Source: Streptomyces durbertensis
Lineage (GTDB): Bacteria; Actinomycetota; Actinomycetes; Streptomycetales; Streptomycetaceae
Assembly (NCBI RefSeq): GCF_014156695.1
Contig: NZ_WMLF01000010.1
Location: forward strand, 1 to 33,176
Length of the DNA stretch: 33,176 bases
Direction: 5' to 3'
Shown here: in pieces, positions 15,441 through 23,772 of the stretch
How the letters are laid out: each line of letters begins with the position of its first letter
How positions within the stretch are numbered: the stretch's first letter is position 1
Translations under genes and position numbers: made by a program
The notes under the pieces: generated by a model
What the model saw: the letters and a program-made list of their open reading frames with translations, nothing else
Database searches by the model: none
What the model was told of the DNA's origin: nothing

Positions 15441-16093
15441 GGCTGCCTCTCGTGGTACGGACGCCGCTCCGCAGCGGTGATCAGGATTCCGAGCAGCACC
15501 GCGAGGTCGGCCGCGCCCTCGGCGTCGTCGGCCCAGCGAGCAGTCCGCAGTGCGTGAACCTGGTCGAGGCGGACGCCCTCCCGTGCCAGGACGAAGGCCA
15601 AGGCCACTATCGCCGCGCGCGCGTTGCCGTCCTCGAACGGATGGAAGAAGAGAACGTCGAGGTAGGCCCGGGCAGCGCGTGAAGGGAGTGGCAGATCCGG
15701 TTGAGCGCTCTCGGTCAGACAGCGCTCAAACCGCTCCTGGGTGTCGGCGGTCAGGCCGTAGCGCTCTCGTCCGCCCTTCGCGAAGGCCGGCATCGTACGG
15801 AAACCGGCGGAGTCGTGGCCCAGCACAGTCCGCTGCCACTTCGCCATGAGGGCGAACGTCAGCGGCCTGCCCTGCTCCGCGTCGGCGAAGGCCACGTCGA
15901 GGGCGGTCATGACGCGCGCGGCTCCCTCACCGTCCCGTTTGCCTCGCGTTGCCACGAAGAAATCCCGGAAGCCGTCAGGAGCCGGCGCTCCGGAGGCGAG
16001 GAATGCGCCACGCCAGGACGGCCACGAGATCTCCGGCCGGATGAGCAGCCAGTCGGCGAGGCTGTCCTTCGGTTCGCTGAGCCCGGAAGTCAT
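15437..16093 (-). CDS. Fic/Doc-family protein with variant catalytic motif
   Basis: A 218-residue Fic-domain protein; Fic enzymes transfer AMP or other nucleotide parts to target hydroxyls, often as toxins. The Fic motif is HPFEDGNAR at 151-159. The catalytic His and the GN-x-R anion-binding part are present, but the last Arg of the canonical HxFx(D/E)GNGRxxR is replaced by Ile and the second Gly is Ala. No inhibitory (S/T)xxxE(G/N) helix is evident in this protein. It is embedded in an operon by 4-nt overlaps on both sides: a split gene before and DUF5958 after. Toxin, modifier or housekeeping role cannot be told. Confidence 0.85.
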   Translation of the reverse strand: MTSGLSEPKDSLADWLLIRPEISWPSWRGAFLASGAPAPDGFRDFFVATRGKRDGEGAARVMTALDVAFADAEQGRPLTFALMAKWQRTVLGHDSAGFRTMPAFAKGGRERYGLTADTQERFERCLTESAQPDLPLPSRAARAYLDVLFFHPFEDGNARAAIVALAFVLAREGVRLDQVHALRTARWADDAEGAADLAVLLGILITAAERRPYHERQP

Positions 16094-16823
16094 CTGACGC
16101 CGTCCACGGCTCTGGCGAACCGCGAGCTGACGGCGTCGACCACCGGAACGTCAGGTGCGATCCAACTGCCGAACTGGCCGCCGACCGCGTTCGTGACAAT
16201 CTCCTGGGCCTGGCCCTCGTCGATGCCACTGTAGGCGAGGAGCCACTGAAGGACTTGCATGCAGTGCCCGTACCAGCCGCTTTCGGCCTGGGTGCGGTCG
16301 GCCACCACGGTGACCAGGCGGGTGCATGCTCGCTCCCAGTACCAGTAGTCCGCCGAGGACACCGGGGGGTTCCCCGGCGGAGCCAGGGCCGCGAACCGTT
16401 CCTCCAGTTCCTCCAGCCAGCCACGCCATTCCCGAAGGGACTCAACAACCAGCGGGGCTGTCTCGTCCGGGGTCGTCACGGAGTCGGATGAACAGCACCA
16501 CGCCTCGACGACGCCTCCGTCGACGTCACCCTCGCCGACCGACCAGTTCCATCCGCAGGCCCACCGGCCGTACCGGCCCGCCAGGAACTCGGTGACGGGA
16601 TCCAGCGATCGCCAACCATCCTCGCGAGCGACTTCAGCGCTGGGCAGCAGGGCGCGACAAGGCGCGCCAACTCCTCAGCCCCATCGGCGTCCATCGCGAA
16701 CGGATGTCGAGCAGGATCTACTTCCGCCCACGTCATGTTGTGTGCCCACAGTTCACTCACCGTCCCACTCTGCCTGGCGTAGCCGCCCCGACTCCACTCC
16801 ATATCGAGTGACCGCCGCCCCAT
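16090..16823 (-). pseudogene. Hypothetical first gene of the Fic operon, frameshifted
   Basis: Two adjacent frames join into one protein of about 245 residues. The first part (from about 16823) reads MGRRSLDMEWSRGGYARQSG and continues to DADGAEELARLVAP. At a CCC run (16650-16652) the frame must change by one base. The second part then reads LLPSAEVAREDGWRSLDPV, GRYGRWACGWNWSVGEGD, and on through VTTPDETAPLVVES to its stop at 16090. The composition is protein-like on both sides of the shift and the second part has no stop for 560 bases. A one-base deletion, sequencing error or programmed slip could explain it. If broken, only the 129-residue C-terminal part from GTG 16479 could be made. The stop overlaps the Fic start. 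A GTG at 16868 is an alternative start. I do not recognise the family. Confidence 0.65.
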
Positions 16824-16959
16824 CAGCGGGTTCTCTGGGGGCTGATCCTGTGTGGTGGGACGTTGCACCGGAGGGCTATGTTGATCTTCTGAAGATCGTT
16901 CTCTAGGGGTGCGGCTCTGTGGCGGGTTGTTGCATCAACCGTCGGATCATGGAGTTGCA

Positions 16960-17127
16960 TTGCGTGCCTTTCCTGTCAGATTGCCCTCTGGCGTGCGGTA
17001 TTGGACGGTCGTCGATGACGGCCACGAGGTCGTGTTCATCGCTTCGCTGGAGGAAACTCGATCTGATCTCGAAGCCGCGAGGGCGGCCAACCGTGATCTG
17101 GCCAGAGCACAGAATCAACCTGCCTGA
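16960..17127 (+). pseudogene. N-terminal scrap of a Streptomyces tyrosine integrase
   Basis: A 55-residue frame starts at TTG 16960, with GGAG five nucleotides before it. Its opening RAFPVRLPSGVRYWTVVDD resembles the first residues of a class of actinomycete tyrosine recombinases (LR-x-VRLPSG-x-RYWTV). After about 25 residues it changes to a coiled-coil-like tail (SLEETRSDLEAARAANRDLA) and stops. No catalytic Arg/His/Tyr region follows. It may be a deletion product joining an integrase start to another gene's tail. Confidence 0.45.
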
Positions 17128-17183
17128 GCGTGGCCTTCACCTCTCAGGGCGGCGCAGGATCGAGTGTTACGGAGTAAGCGAGC

Positions 17184-17528
17184 ATGTGGGATGGGCCCTT
17201 CTATCGAGTCAAACGCGATGGATACGAGATCTGTTTCGTACCTGGAGCAGGAGAGGACCTGGACGAGGTCTGCGACGTGGACATGTGGGTCGTCCGCGAT
17301 GACGGCGAACGCTGGTCCGGAACTGTGTTCACGCTCGACGAGGTACACCGCATCATGGACCGCCAGCGCCAGGCAGGAGACCCGGAAGGCGATTACTGGT
17401 GGTACTGGGACGGCCTCATCGTCCGCGACCCGGGCGTGGCGTCTATGACCGCAGTCATCGACGGACTCGTCGCCTCCGGTGAGTACAAGACGGTCCTTCG
17501 TCATGTCGGCCCCGAAGAGGAGATCTGA
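17184..17528 (+). CDS. Hypothetical protein
   Basis: A 114-residue acidic soluble protein (MWDGPFYRVKRDGYEICFVP at the start) with strands around DVDMWVVRDDGERWSGTVFT, a Trp/Tyr-rich DYWWYWDGLIVRD near 70-82, and a C-terminal helix. The ATG at 17184 has GGAG ten nucleotides before it. I do not recognise the family; size, charge and surroundings resemble immunity-type proteins (weak inference). Confidence 0.65.
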   Translation: MWDGPFYRVKRDGYEICFVPGAGEDLDEVCDVDMWVVRDDGERWSGTVFTLDEVHRIMDRQRQAGDPEGDYWWYWDGLIVRDPGVASMTAVIDGLVASGEYKTVLRHVGPEEEI

Positions 17529-17820
17529 CCTGAAGGGCTGAGGCCGGATCACATCGAACGGCAGTATTGCCACATGTGTTGCACACGATAGTCTCAGCTG
17601 GACCGGCGCTGAGCTGCACATATGGTCTCCACTCGCCTCGCGCCACAGGGTTACCCCCAGAAAAGGCGGCAAACGATCTTCGGGAGCTGGGAAGCAATCC
17701 ACAACTGCTTCTGTCCCGCCTGGGCAGGGGCGCTCGCGCACGCCCCGGATTCGCTCTCGCATGGGGCTTCGCCGGAGGTGGGGACGGCTTCGCCTGATCC
17801 TCTGCTCGACCAAGGTGCAC
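17529..17820. other. Gene-free stretch with lower GC
   Basis: Several short frames overlap here, but none shows homology, a ribosome binding site and consistent codon use together. It lies directly before a transposase remnant and may be mobile-element debris. Confidence 0.5.
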
Positions 17821-18203
17821 GTGACCACGACGAAGGCCGTGAGGGTACGTCTGCTGCCTGACGCTGTCCGGGGGGAGGAGTTCGCGGAGGCGTCACGCTT
17901 CCGGGACGACTTCTACGAGTGCCTGAGCGCTCGGCGCGATGAGTTGATGGAGGTGGAGGACGCGTGCTGTCGGCGGAGGCTGCGCTGAAGTCCCTGGTGA
18001 GCACGACGCGTTGCCCGGACATCATCGTGGGCACGCAGCGACGTACGGCGGCCTGAACCACGGCGGATCGACGTCGGCCGGCTGCGGACCGCGCCAGCCG
18101 CACTGTCCGCTACCGCGTCTCGTCCACGGGCGTCGGGCCGGTTCGTGCGGGTCGAACCGCGCCCCCGCGCAACGGCCTTGGTGCTGGGCCTGCTGGCGGC
18201 TGC
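17821..18203 (+). pseudogene. Transposase remnant (N-terminal part, several frameshifts)
   Basis: GTG 17821 opens a frame with AEASRFRDDFYECLSARRDE, like the start of a Streptomyces DDE-type transposase group. The homology then moves between frames: SAEAALKSLV, next HHRGHAATYGGLNHGG, then RIDVGRLRTA, then PLPRLVHGRRAG. At least three frame changes occur within about 380 bp, and the catalytic part is absent. The homology stops where the left inverted repeat of the next unit begins. The transposase group is inferred from remembered similarity. Confidence 0.6.
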
Positions 18204-18255
18204 TGGCTTTGTCCACGAGAACGGGCAGCAGATGTTCACCACTTCGGGAGGCACC
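18204..18255 (+). repeat. Left inverted repeat
   Basis: 52 bp, matching the reverse complement of 19521-19571 with one single-base gap and three substitutions. In the right copy, GAGAAC and GTTCTC form an additional inner inverted repeat with a 10-bp spacer. Confidence 0.85.
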
Positions 18256-18359
18256 CCGCGTAGCGAGGATTCGGAAGGTGACGCTACACACCGTGGCGTT
18301 GCACGGTCTCGCGCAGGGGATGGAAAACACGTTGGCCGGTCCGCCGCTGTGCTGCGACG

Positions 18360-19505
18360 ATGCCCCTGTTGTCCTGCGGAGGATGCTTGTTCGTTTTCGT
18401 GTGTGCTGGCTGTGGGGCCAGGCTGACCATCCCCATGTCCCAGGTCGCGTTGCCGGCCCACGCTCATCAGAAGTACGGGAACGGGGTCCAGCTCCCGGTG
18501 CTCATGGAGTCGGGCACGTTCGCCGTGGACCCGGAGCCCTGGGGGCCACCGTGGCGGAGGTGGGAGGAGATCCGTGACGAAGCGTCCGCCCGTGGTGTCT
18601 ACGCGCCGGTCTACGCCCTCTCCGACGGTGCTCCCGGCGCGATCGTCATCGCGCCGGGCGACGCCAGCGGTACGGTGCTGATCCCGGAACCTCGCGGAGG
18701 CGGTTACTGCTGCGGCCTCGACGGGGCCGACGGCCCCAACGTGGCCTGTCTGGCATGTGCCCTGCCCGTGGCGACCCGGATCGACGACTGCTCGCTCTGG
18801 CAGGCGATGTGGCTCGCCCCGAACGCCGTACGCCGCCTTCCCGTCGCCGACGCTGGCGCTGCGCCGCTTTCCTGGTCTGAGCTCATGGCCGAAGGTAAGG
18901 GCACGCCCCCGTTTGAGCCGATCGCCACATGGGGGTCGCGGATGGCGGCGGGCCACTGGTCGAACTACTGCTGGTCGTGGAGCCCGCAGTGGGAGGCGGC
19001 GGCCGGCCGGGCGCTCGCCCACCTGCTGGCGGCTTCGGAGGGCCAACCGGTGATCGTCCCGGACGGCTTGATCGGGCAGGTCTTCCAACGCGCGCTCGAC
19101 GCCCTGTTGCCCGCAGGCCCGCAGGCGCGGCGCGCCGTCCTGGCCGGCCCGGGACTGCCAACCCGCAGCAGAGACGCCTCCATACTCCTCGTGCCGTCCC
19201 ATCCTCAGACAGGCAGGACCTGGGCACCGGCCGACCCGGCACCGTACCTGGTGCCGCTGCCGTTCGGCGTGTGGCTGTGGCTGGCCTTCCCCGAGCCGGA
19301 CCTGCCCGTCCCCACGTCGGGCGTCCTACCCGTCGGCGCCCTCAGCGACGACTACGACCCGCCCGCGCCGCGCCCCCGTCACCTGTTCCGGGCCGACCCG
19401 GAAGTGTTCCGGCGCACCCTGGTCCGGCTGCCGACCGTCCGCAGCCCATGGCTGCGCGAGATCCTCGAGAACCTCACGCACCACATGCGCGCTGGCCTCT
19501 TCTAA
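18360..19505 (+). CDS. Conserved hypothetical protein with N-terminal zinc-ribbon-like Cys pairs
   Basis: A 381-residue soluble protein. The start has CGGC at 6-9 and CAGC at 15-18, two CxxC pairs like a small zinc ribbon. Further on are GPPWRRW, GTVLIPEPRGGGYCCGLDG, DDCSLWQAMW and a Pro-rich C-terminus ending THHMRAGLF. It resembles a hypothetical family I have seen in streptomycetes; the function is unknown. The ATG at 18360 has a weak ribosome binding site. It is the sole intact gene between the two inverted repeats and its stop is only 15 bp from the right one. Confidence 0.75.
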   Translation: MPLLSCGGCLFVFVCAGCGARLTIPMSQVALPAHAHQKYGNGVQLPVLMESGTFAVDPEPWGPPWRRWEEIRDEASARGVYAPVYALSDGAPGAIVIAPGDASGTVLIPEPRGGGYCCGLDGADGPNVACLACALPVATRIDDCSLWQAMWLAPNAVRRLPVADAGAAPLSWSELMAEGKGTPPFEPIATWGSRMAAGHWSNYCWSWSPQWEAAAGRALAHLLAASEGQPVIVPDGLIGQVFQRALDALLPAGPQARRAVLAGPGLPTRSRDASILLVPSHPQTGRTWAPADPAPYLVPLPFGVWLWLAFPEPDLPVPTSGVLPVGALSDDYDPPAPRPRHLFRADPEVFRRTLVRLPTVRSPWLREILENLTHHMRAGLF

Positions 19506-19520
19506 ACAGCACCAAGTACT

Positions 19521-19571
19521 GGTGACTCCCGAAGTGGAGAACACCTGCTGCCGTTCTCGTGGACAAAGCCA
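19521..19571 (-). repeat. Right inverted repeat
   Basis: 51 bp, the inverted partner of 18204-18255. Its outer tip is immediately followed by the duplicated DUF5958 segment at 19572. Confidence 0.85.
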
Positions 19572-19678
19572 CTCCGGCGCGTCCTCGGTGACGGCGCGCG
19601 CCTGGACACAGTGATGACGCAGGAACAGCAACACCTCAGACCGCTCTTCCTGGCGGAGGCCGTCGAACCATGCGATGC
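19572..19678 (-). pseudogene. DUF5958 fragment, copy B
   Basis: About 35 codons of DUF5958 (IAWFDGLRQEERSEVLLFL, then RHHCVQARAVTEDAPE) remain, near-identical to 15273-15379. On its 3' side, in coding sense, it runs straight into the inverted repeat (EDAPE followed by WLCPRER). On its 5' side it runs into the HAD-like tail. It has no start and no end of its own. Confidence 0.85.
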
Positions 19679-19851
19679 GCCCGTTCGTCTGGGTCGACGA
19701 CGAGATCACCGACGCCGATCAGGACTGGGTACACACCCACCACCCCACCCCGGCCCTCCTCCACCGCATCGCGTCCTCCCGCGGCCTCACCGACGAGGAC
19801 TTCGCAGTCCTCGATCAATGGCTGCGGGCGACTTGGGACTCCTCACAGTGA
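19675..19851 (+). pseudogene. C-terminal fragment of a HAD-like hydrolase
   Basis: A 58-residue frame reads RPFVWVDDEITDADQDWVHT, then ALLHRIASSRGLTDEDFAVL, and ends TWDSSQ. RPFVWVDDEITDAD matches the acidic motif near the C-terminus of actinomycete HAD-superfamily proteins. The front of the gene, with the nucleophile Asp, is missing; the fragment begins at the junction with the DUF5958 scrap. Confidence 0.6.
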
Positions 19852-20193
19852 TCCACTGGAACTGATTCTCCCCGAAGACACGTGGGAGGAAGTCGGCGGT
19901 CTGGGTGGTCATTTGATCGCTCCTCTGGGGGCGGAGTCGCCGAGCGCTGACGAACGGCCTCATGTCCCTCTACGGAAGGCTGACCGCCGAGCTCGACCGC
20001 GCCTCGGGCTTCGGGGTCCGAAAGAGTCGGTGACTTCCCGAGGGGCGCCTGCTGCCCCAGCGCGTCCGTCGCCGGGGCCGCCGCCCTCCGGCCAGGCGGC
20101 ACAACCCGCGGGTCGGTCATCCGGGCCGGTGATCGCGCTGTGTTTCGCGACCGCGCCGTGCGCGGGAACGCCCCGGCACCAGGGCCGTGCGGA
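19852..20193. other. Gene-free stretch
   Basis: No frame here has both a plausible start and protein-like composition, and I see no repeat or strong hairpin. It separates the debris zone from the intact lactate module. Confidence 0.5.
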
Positions 20194-20931
20194 CTAGCGG
20201 AGCGCCTTCAGTGCGACATCCTGGTAGAAGCCACGGATGTGCTCCTCGACTCGGTCCGCCGCGGCCTTGCCGTCACCGGCCTCGACCGCCTCGTAGATGC
20301 GGCGGTGGTCCGCCCTGAGCCGGCCGGCCACCGTTTCCCAGTCCGTGAGCAGGCTGAAGACGTTGAGCAGGTCGTGCCGGATCGCACCACGGATGGCGGT
20401 GGTCATGGTGGCGATCAGCCGGTTCCCGGCCGCTTCGGCGAGAGCCACGTGGAACTCGGTGTCGAGATCGTTGAACTCTTCCCGCGTGACGGACTCGTCG
20501 TCCATCCGGTCCAGGAGATACCGCATCTGGGCCAGGTCCTTGGGCGTGGCGTCGGAGGCGGCCAGGGTCACGCTGGCCCGCTCCATCGTGATCCGGGCCT
20601 CGACGATCTCGCCGAGGTCGAAGTTGGACAGCGCGACGTGGATGCGCAGCAGTCGGCTGAGGCCGATGCTGGGCGTGCCCGCGATGATGCTGCCGGAGTC
20701 ACGGCCCGTGCCCACTTGCGGACGCCGCAGAACGCCCTGTGCCTCCAGGACCCGCAGCGCCTCGCGGACGGCGGGCCGGCTCACGCCGAGCGCGGAGGCG
20801 AGGTCCCGCTCGGGTGGTAGCCGGTCTCCGACGCGTAGCTCACCGGAGACGATCTTCTCCTCGACCTGGTCGAGGACAAGCTCGTAGGTGCGGGCTCGGG
20901 AGAGCTGCTGCCAGCCGGAAGCTTGGGACAC
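20194..20931 (-). CDS. lldR: GntR/FadR-family regulator of lactate utilisation (LldR-type)
   Basis: A 245-residue repressor. The winged HTH is at about 15-80 (LPPERDLASALGVSRPAVRE followed by ALRVLEAQGVL). The FCD ligand domain follows, with LDTEFHVALAEAAGNRLI carrying the His and Asp typical of the metal-binding FCD pocket. The GTG at 20931 is chosen for AGGAGAG four nucleotides before it. It is divergent from the lactate permease/Lut genes, with a FadR-type palindrome between, as expected for a lactate-responsive repressor that controls both directions (family knowledge plus position). The ligand is not provable here. Confidence 0.85.
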   Translation of the reverse strand: MSQASGWQQLSRARTYELVLDQVEEKIVSGELRVGDRLPPERDLASALGVSRPAVREALRVLEAQGVLRRPQVGTGRDSGSIIAGTPSIGLSRLLRIHVALSNFDLGEIVEARITMERASVTLAASDATPKDLAQMRYLLDRMDDESVTREEFNDLDTEFHVALAEAAGNRLIATMTTAIRGAIRHDLLNVFSLLTDWETVAGRLRADHRRIYEAVEAGDGKAAADRVEEHIRGFYQDVALKALR

Positions 20932-21018
20932 GGCACTCTCCTGATCTGAGCGGTTGAGCGGTACAGGCCGCACACCTCTTGACCGCCGGGATGGATCCTC
21001 CTAGCGTCAGTCTAACCG

Positions 21019-21039
21019 AAGCTTGGTCTGACCAAACTT
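21019..21039. promoter_or_regulatory. LldR/FadR-type operator
   Basis: TTGGTC-T-GACCAA at 21023-21035 is a perfect 13-bp palindrome. It extends to AAG and CTT on the outside with one mismatch pair, giving 21 bp. The TGGT/ACCA half-sites are those of FadR-subfamily regulators. It sits 88 bp before the regulator start and 87 bp before the leader ORF. Confidence 0.75.
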
Positions 21040-21125
21040 AACTGCAGAGACGCCGCGCGACCAGGCTTTCGGATTGGAGCCCCAGGCCCGGCCGCGCGGC
21101 TATCACCCCCACCAGGGAGGTAGCC

Positions 21126-21230
21126 ATGAAGGATAGTCCGACTCACCGTCCACAGCCGCCCGCACACAGCACCGGGCATGGCACGCTTGAGGTTCCGCGC
21201 CCACCCGTCGGGAGGCGGGTGCCGTGCTGA
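21126..21230 (+). CDS. Short leader ORF overlapping the lactate permease start
   Basis: A 34-codon frame starts at ATG 21126 with an excellent GGGAGG nine nucleotides upstream. It reads [19 protein letters not shown] and so on, and stops at 21228-21230, seven nucleotides inside the permease gene. The sequence is Pro/His-rich with no hydrophobic segment. It may couple translation to the permease or be a small protein in its own right. Conservation cannot be tested here. Confidence 0.45.
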   Translation: MKDSPTHRPQPPAHSTGHGTLEVPRPPVGRRVPC

Positions 21231-23059
21231 CCGACAACCTGGCCGTTCTCAGCCTGCTGGCCCTGGCCCCGATCATCGTGGTCGGGATCCTGCTGGTGGG
21301 GCTGCGCTGGCCCGCCAAGTACGCGATGCCGGTGGGCTATGTACTCGTCGTCGCCATCGCCCTCGTCGCCTGGGAGGTGGGGGTCACCGACGTCCTGGCC
21401 TCCTCGGTCCAGGGACTGATCATCGCGCTCACCCTGCTCTACATCGTGTTCGGCGCGCTCCTGCTGCTCGCCACGCTCAACGCGAGCGGTGCGCTGCGCT
21501 CGATCCGTTCCGCGTTCACTCAGATCAGCCCCGACCGCCGGGTGCAGGCGATCATCGTGGGCTGGCTGTTCGGGACCTTCATCGAGGGCGCGTCAGGGTT
21601 CGGCACACCGGCCGCGGTGGCGGCCCCGCTGCTGCTCGCCCTCGGGTTCCCCGCGATGGCGGCGGTCATGGTGGGGCTTGTCATCCAGAGCACTCCGGTG
21701 AGCTTCGGCGCGGTGGGCACGCCCATCCTCGTCGGGGTGAACAACGGGCTCGCCGGTGCGCCGGGGGTCGAGGCCCATCTACGGCAGGAGGGCATCAGCC
21801 AGGCGCAGTTCGTGTCCGGGATCGCGGTCGAGGTGGCACTGCTGCACGCGATCATCGGCACGCTGCTGCCGTTGCTCATGGTCTGCATGCTCACCCGCTT
21901 CTTCGGCGGCAACCGAAGCTTCGGCGAGGGGCTGGCCGTGGCGCCGTTCGCGCTCTTCGCCGCCGTCGCGATGACCGTCCCCTATGTGGGCGTCGCCGTC
22001 CTGTTCGGACCGGAGTTCCCTTCCCTGCTGGGCGGGCTCATCGGTCTGACCATCGTGGTGCTCGCCACCCGGCGGGGCTTCCTGCAGCCCGCCCGGTCAT
22101 GGGACTTCGAGCCCCGCGAGCGCTGGCGGCCGGAGTGGATGGGCAGCGTGCTGCCGGACATGCGGAAGGCCACCGCTTCGGACATGTCGGTGGTCCGGGC
22201 CTGGGTCCCCTACGCGCTGGTGGCCGGTCTGCTGGTGCTCACCCGGCTTCCCCAGCTCCCGCTCAAGGAGTGGCTGTCGGGGATCTCGCTGGAGTGGAAG
22301 AGCATCTTCGGCACGGATGTCGCGCAGGCGGTCCAGCCGTTCTTCCTGCCCGGATTCATGTTCCTGGTCACCGTCGCCCTGACGTATCTGGTGCACCGGA
22401 TGAAGCGCCGGGAGATCCTCGAGTCCTGGCGGGTGGCGGGGCGTCAGATCGTCGCCGCCGGGGTGGCGCTGCTGTTCGCCGTCCCCCTGGTGCGGGTCTT
22501 CATCAACTCGGGCCCCGACTTCAACGCCTCGGGTCTGGAGAGCATGCCGCTGACCCTGGCCACGGGCGCCGCGGACGTCGCCGGTTCGGCGTGGCCCGTG
22601 ATCGCTCCCTGGGTCGGCGCGCTCGGCGCCTTCGTGGCCGGCAGCAACACCATCAGCAATCTCATGTTCTCGCTCTTCCAGTTCTCCACCGCCGAGCAGA
22701 TCGGCGTCTCCCCCAGCGTGGTGGTCGCCGCGCAGGCCGTCGGCGGAGCCGCGGGCAACATGGTCACCGTGCACAACGTGGTGGCCGCCTGCGCCACGGT
22801 GGGGCTCGTCGGCAGGGAGGGGCTGCTCATCCGCAAGACGGCGATCCCGATGGCCTACTACTGCCTGACCGCGGGCGCGCTCGCGTACCTGTTCGCCCAC
22901 GGCTTCGGCTTCAACATCGGTACGGGCCTGCTGGTGGCGGTGCTCGGCACTCTGGGGGTGCTGGCCCTGCTCGCCTGGCGTCGGCGGCCCCCTGCCGCCG
23001 ACGGGCCGAACACCGGTGAACAGCCTTCCGGCGACATGAGCTCCAGGAGTGAGAAGTGA
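21224..23059 (+). CDS. lldP: L-lactate permease (LctP family)
   Basis: A 611-residue polytopic membrane protein of the LctP/LldP/GlcA family, which takes up L-lactate (and often glycolate) with protons. Hydrophobic segments alternate throughout, about 12-14. Family motifs are [20 protein letters not shown] near 122-141, [11 protein letters not shown] near 163-173 and [20 protein letters not shown] near 475-494. The GTG at 21224 has GGGAGG ten nucleotides before it. Its stop overlaps the lutA start (GTGA), so uptake and oxidation genes are coupled. Confidence 0.95.
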   Translation: MLTDNLAVLSLLALAPIIVVGILLVGLRWPAKYAMPVGYVLVVAIALVAWEVGVTDVLASSVQGLIIALTLLYIVFGALLLLATLNASGALRSIRSAFTQISPDRRVQAIIVGWLFGTFIEGASGFGTPAAVAAPLLLALGFPAMAAVMVGLVIQSTPVSFGAVGTPILVGVNNGLAGAPGVEAHLRQEGISQAQFVSGIAVEVALLHAIIGTLLPLLMVCMLTRFFGGNRSFGEGLAVAPFALFAAVAMTVPYVGVAVLFGPEFPSLLGGLIGLTIVVLATRRGFLQPARSWDFEPRERWRPEWMGSVLPDMRKATASDMSVVRAWVPYALVAGLLVLTRLPQLPLKEWLSGISLEWKSIFGTDVAQAVQPFFLPGFMFLVTVALTYLVHRMKRREILESWRVAGRQIVAAGVALLFAVPLVRVFINSGPDFNASGLESMPLTLATGAADVAGSAWPVIAPWVGALGAFVAGSNTISNLMFSLFQFSTAEQIGVSPSVVVAAQAVGGAAGNMVTVHNVVAACATVGLVGREGLLIRKTAIPMAYYCLTAGALAYLFAHGFGFNIGTGLLVAVLGTLGVLALLAWRRRPPAADGPNTGEQPSGDMSSRSEK

Positions 23060-23772
23060 AGACCGCCCTGTTTGTCACCTGCGTCAACGACATGGTGTTC
23101 CCCCGTACCGGCATCGCAGTGGTCAACATCCTGGAACGGCTCGGACACCAGGTCGAGGTCCCGCGGCAGCAGACGTGCTGCGGCCAGATGCACGCCAACA
23201 CCGGCTACCGGGACGAGGCCATGCCCGTCATCCGGCATTTCGTGCGGACGTTCCAGGGCTATGACGCGGTGGTGGCGCCAAGCGGGTCGTGTGTGGCCAT
23301 GGTGCGTACCCTCTACCCGCGGCTCGTCGACTCCGATCCCCAGCTCGCGGCGGCGGTGGCCGAGCTGCTTCCCCGGACGTACGAACTGTCCGAGTTCCTG
23401 ATCGACGTCCTGGGCGTGACCGACCTGGGCGCTTCCTTCCCGCATCGGGTGACCTACCACCCGACCTGCCACGGGATGCGGGCGCTGAGGCTCGGTGACC
23501 GGCCCCTGGAACTCCTGAGCCATGTGAGGGGCCTTGAACTGGTCCCGCTGAAGGGCGCCGAGGAGTGCTGCGGCTTCGGGGGCACGTTCTCGGTCAAGAA
23601 CCCGGCGGTCTCCGGCGCGATGCTCCACGACAAGTGCGCCGCCATCCTGGACACGGGCGCCGACTACGTCCTCGCCGCCGACAACTCCTGCCTGACCCAC
23701 ATCGGCGGCGGGCTGCGCAGACGGCGAGCGGCGCCGCGAACCGTGCACTACGCGGAGGTACTGGCCTCGTGA
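23056..23772 (+). CDS. lutA: Lactate utilisation protein A (Fe-S, CCG-domain subunit)
   Basis: A 238-residue iron-sulfur subunit of the LutABC L-lactate oxidising complex, which oxidises L-lactate to pyruvate. There are two cysteine-rich CCG domains: [11 protein letters not shown] at 41-51 and [11 protein letters not shown] at 171-181, with extra Cys at 79 and 138. These resemble the GlpC/HdrD-type cluster-binding motif. Length is normal for the family. It starts at GTG 23056 inside the permease stop, and its own stop overlaps the lutB start. Confidence 0.95.
   Translation: MKTALFVTCVNDMVFPRTGIAVVNILERLGHQVEVPRQQTCCGQMHANTGYRDEAMPVIRHFVRTFQGYDAVVAPSGSCVAMVRTLYPRLVDSDPQLAAAVAELLPRTYELSEFLIDVLGVTDLGASFPHRVTYHPTCHGMRALRLGDRPLELLSHVRGLELVPLKGAEECCGFGGTFSVKNPAVSGAMLHDKCAAILDTGADYVLAADNSCLTHIGGGLRRRRAAPRTVHYAEVLAS

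Larger units (their letters stand above)
18204..19571. mobile_element. 1.37-kb unit bounded by ~51-bp inverted repeats, carrying one cargo gene
   Basis: Both ends are TGGCTTTGTCCACGAGAAC pointing inwards, and continue for about 51 bp at roughly 92% identity. The only gene inside is an intact non-transposase protein (18360-19505). The left end abuts transposase debris. The right end abuts the DUF5958 fragment to the base, as if inserted into or recombined with that copy. No target-site duplication is evident: the bases outside the two tips differ. The reading is a non-autonomous element or the product of recombination between two end sequences. Confidence 0.5.

Noticed and set aside
18200-19580. 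Target-site duplication around the inverted-repeat unit
   Set aside because: Bases just outside the left and right tips (GGCTGC and CTCCGG) do not match, so no duplication can be claimed.
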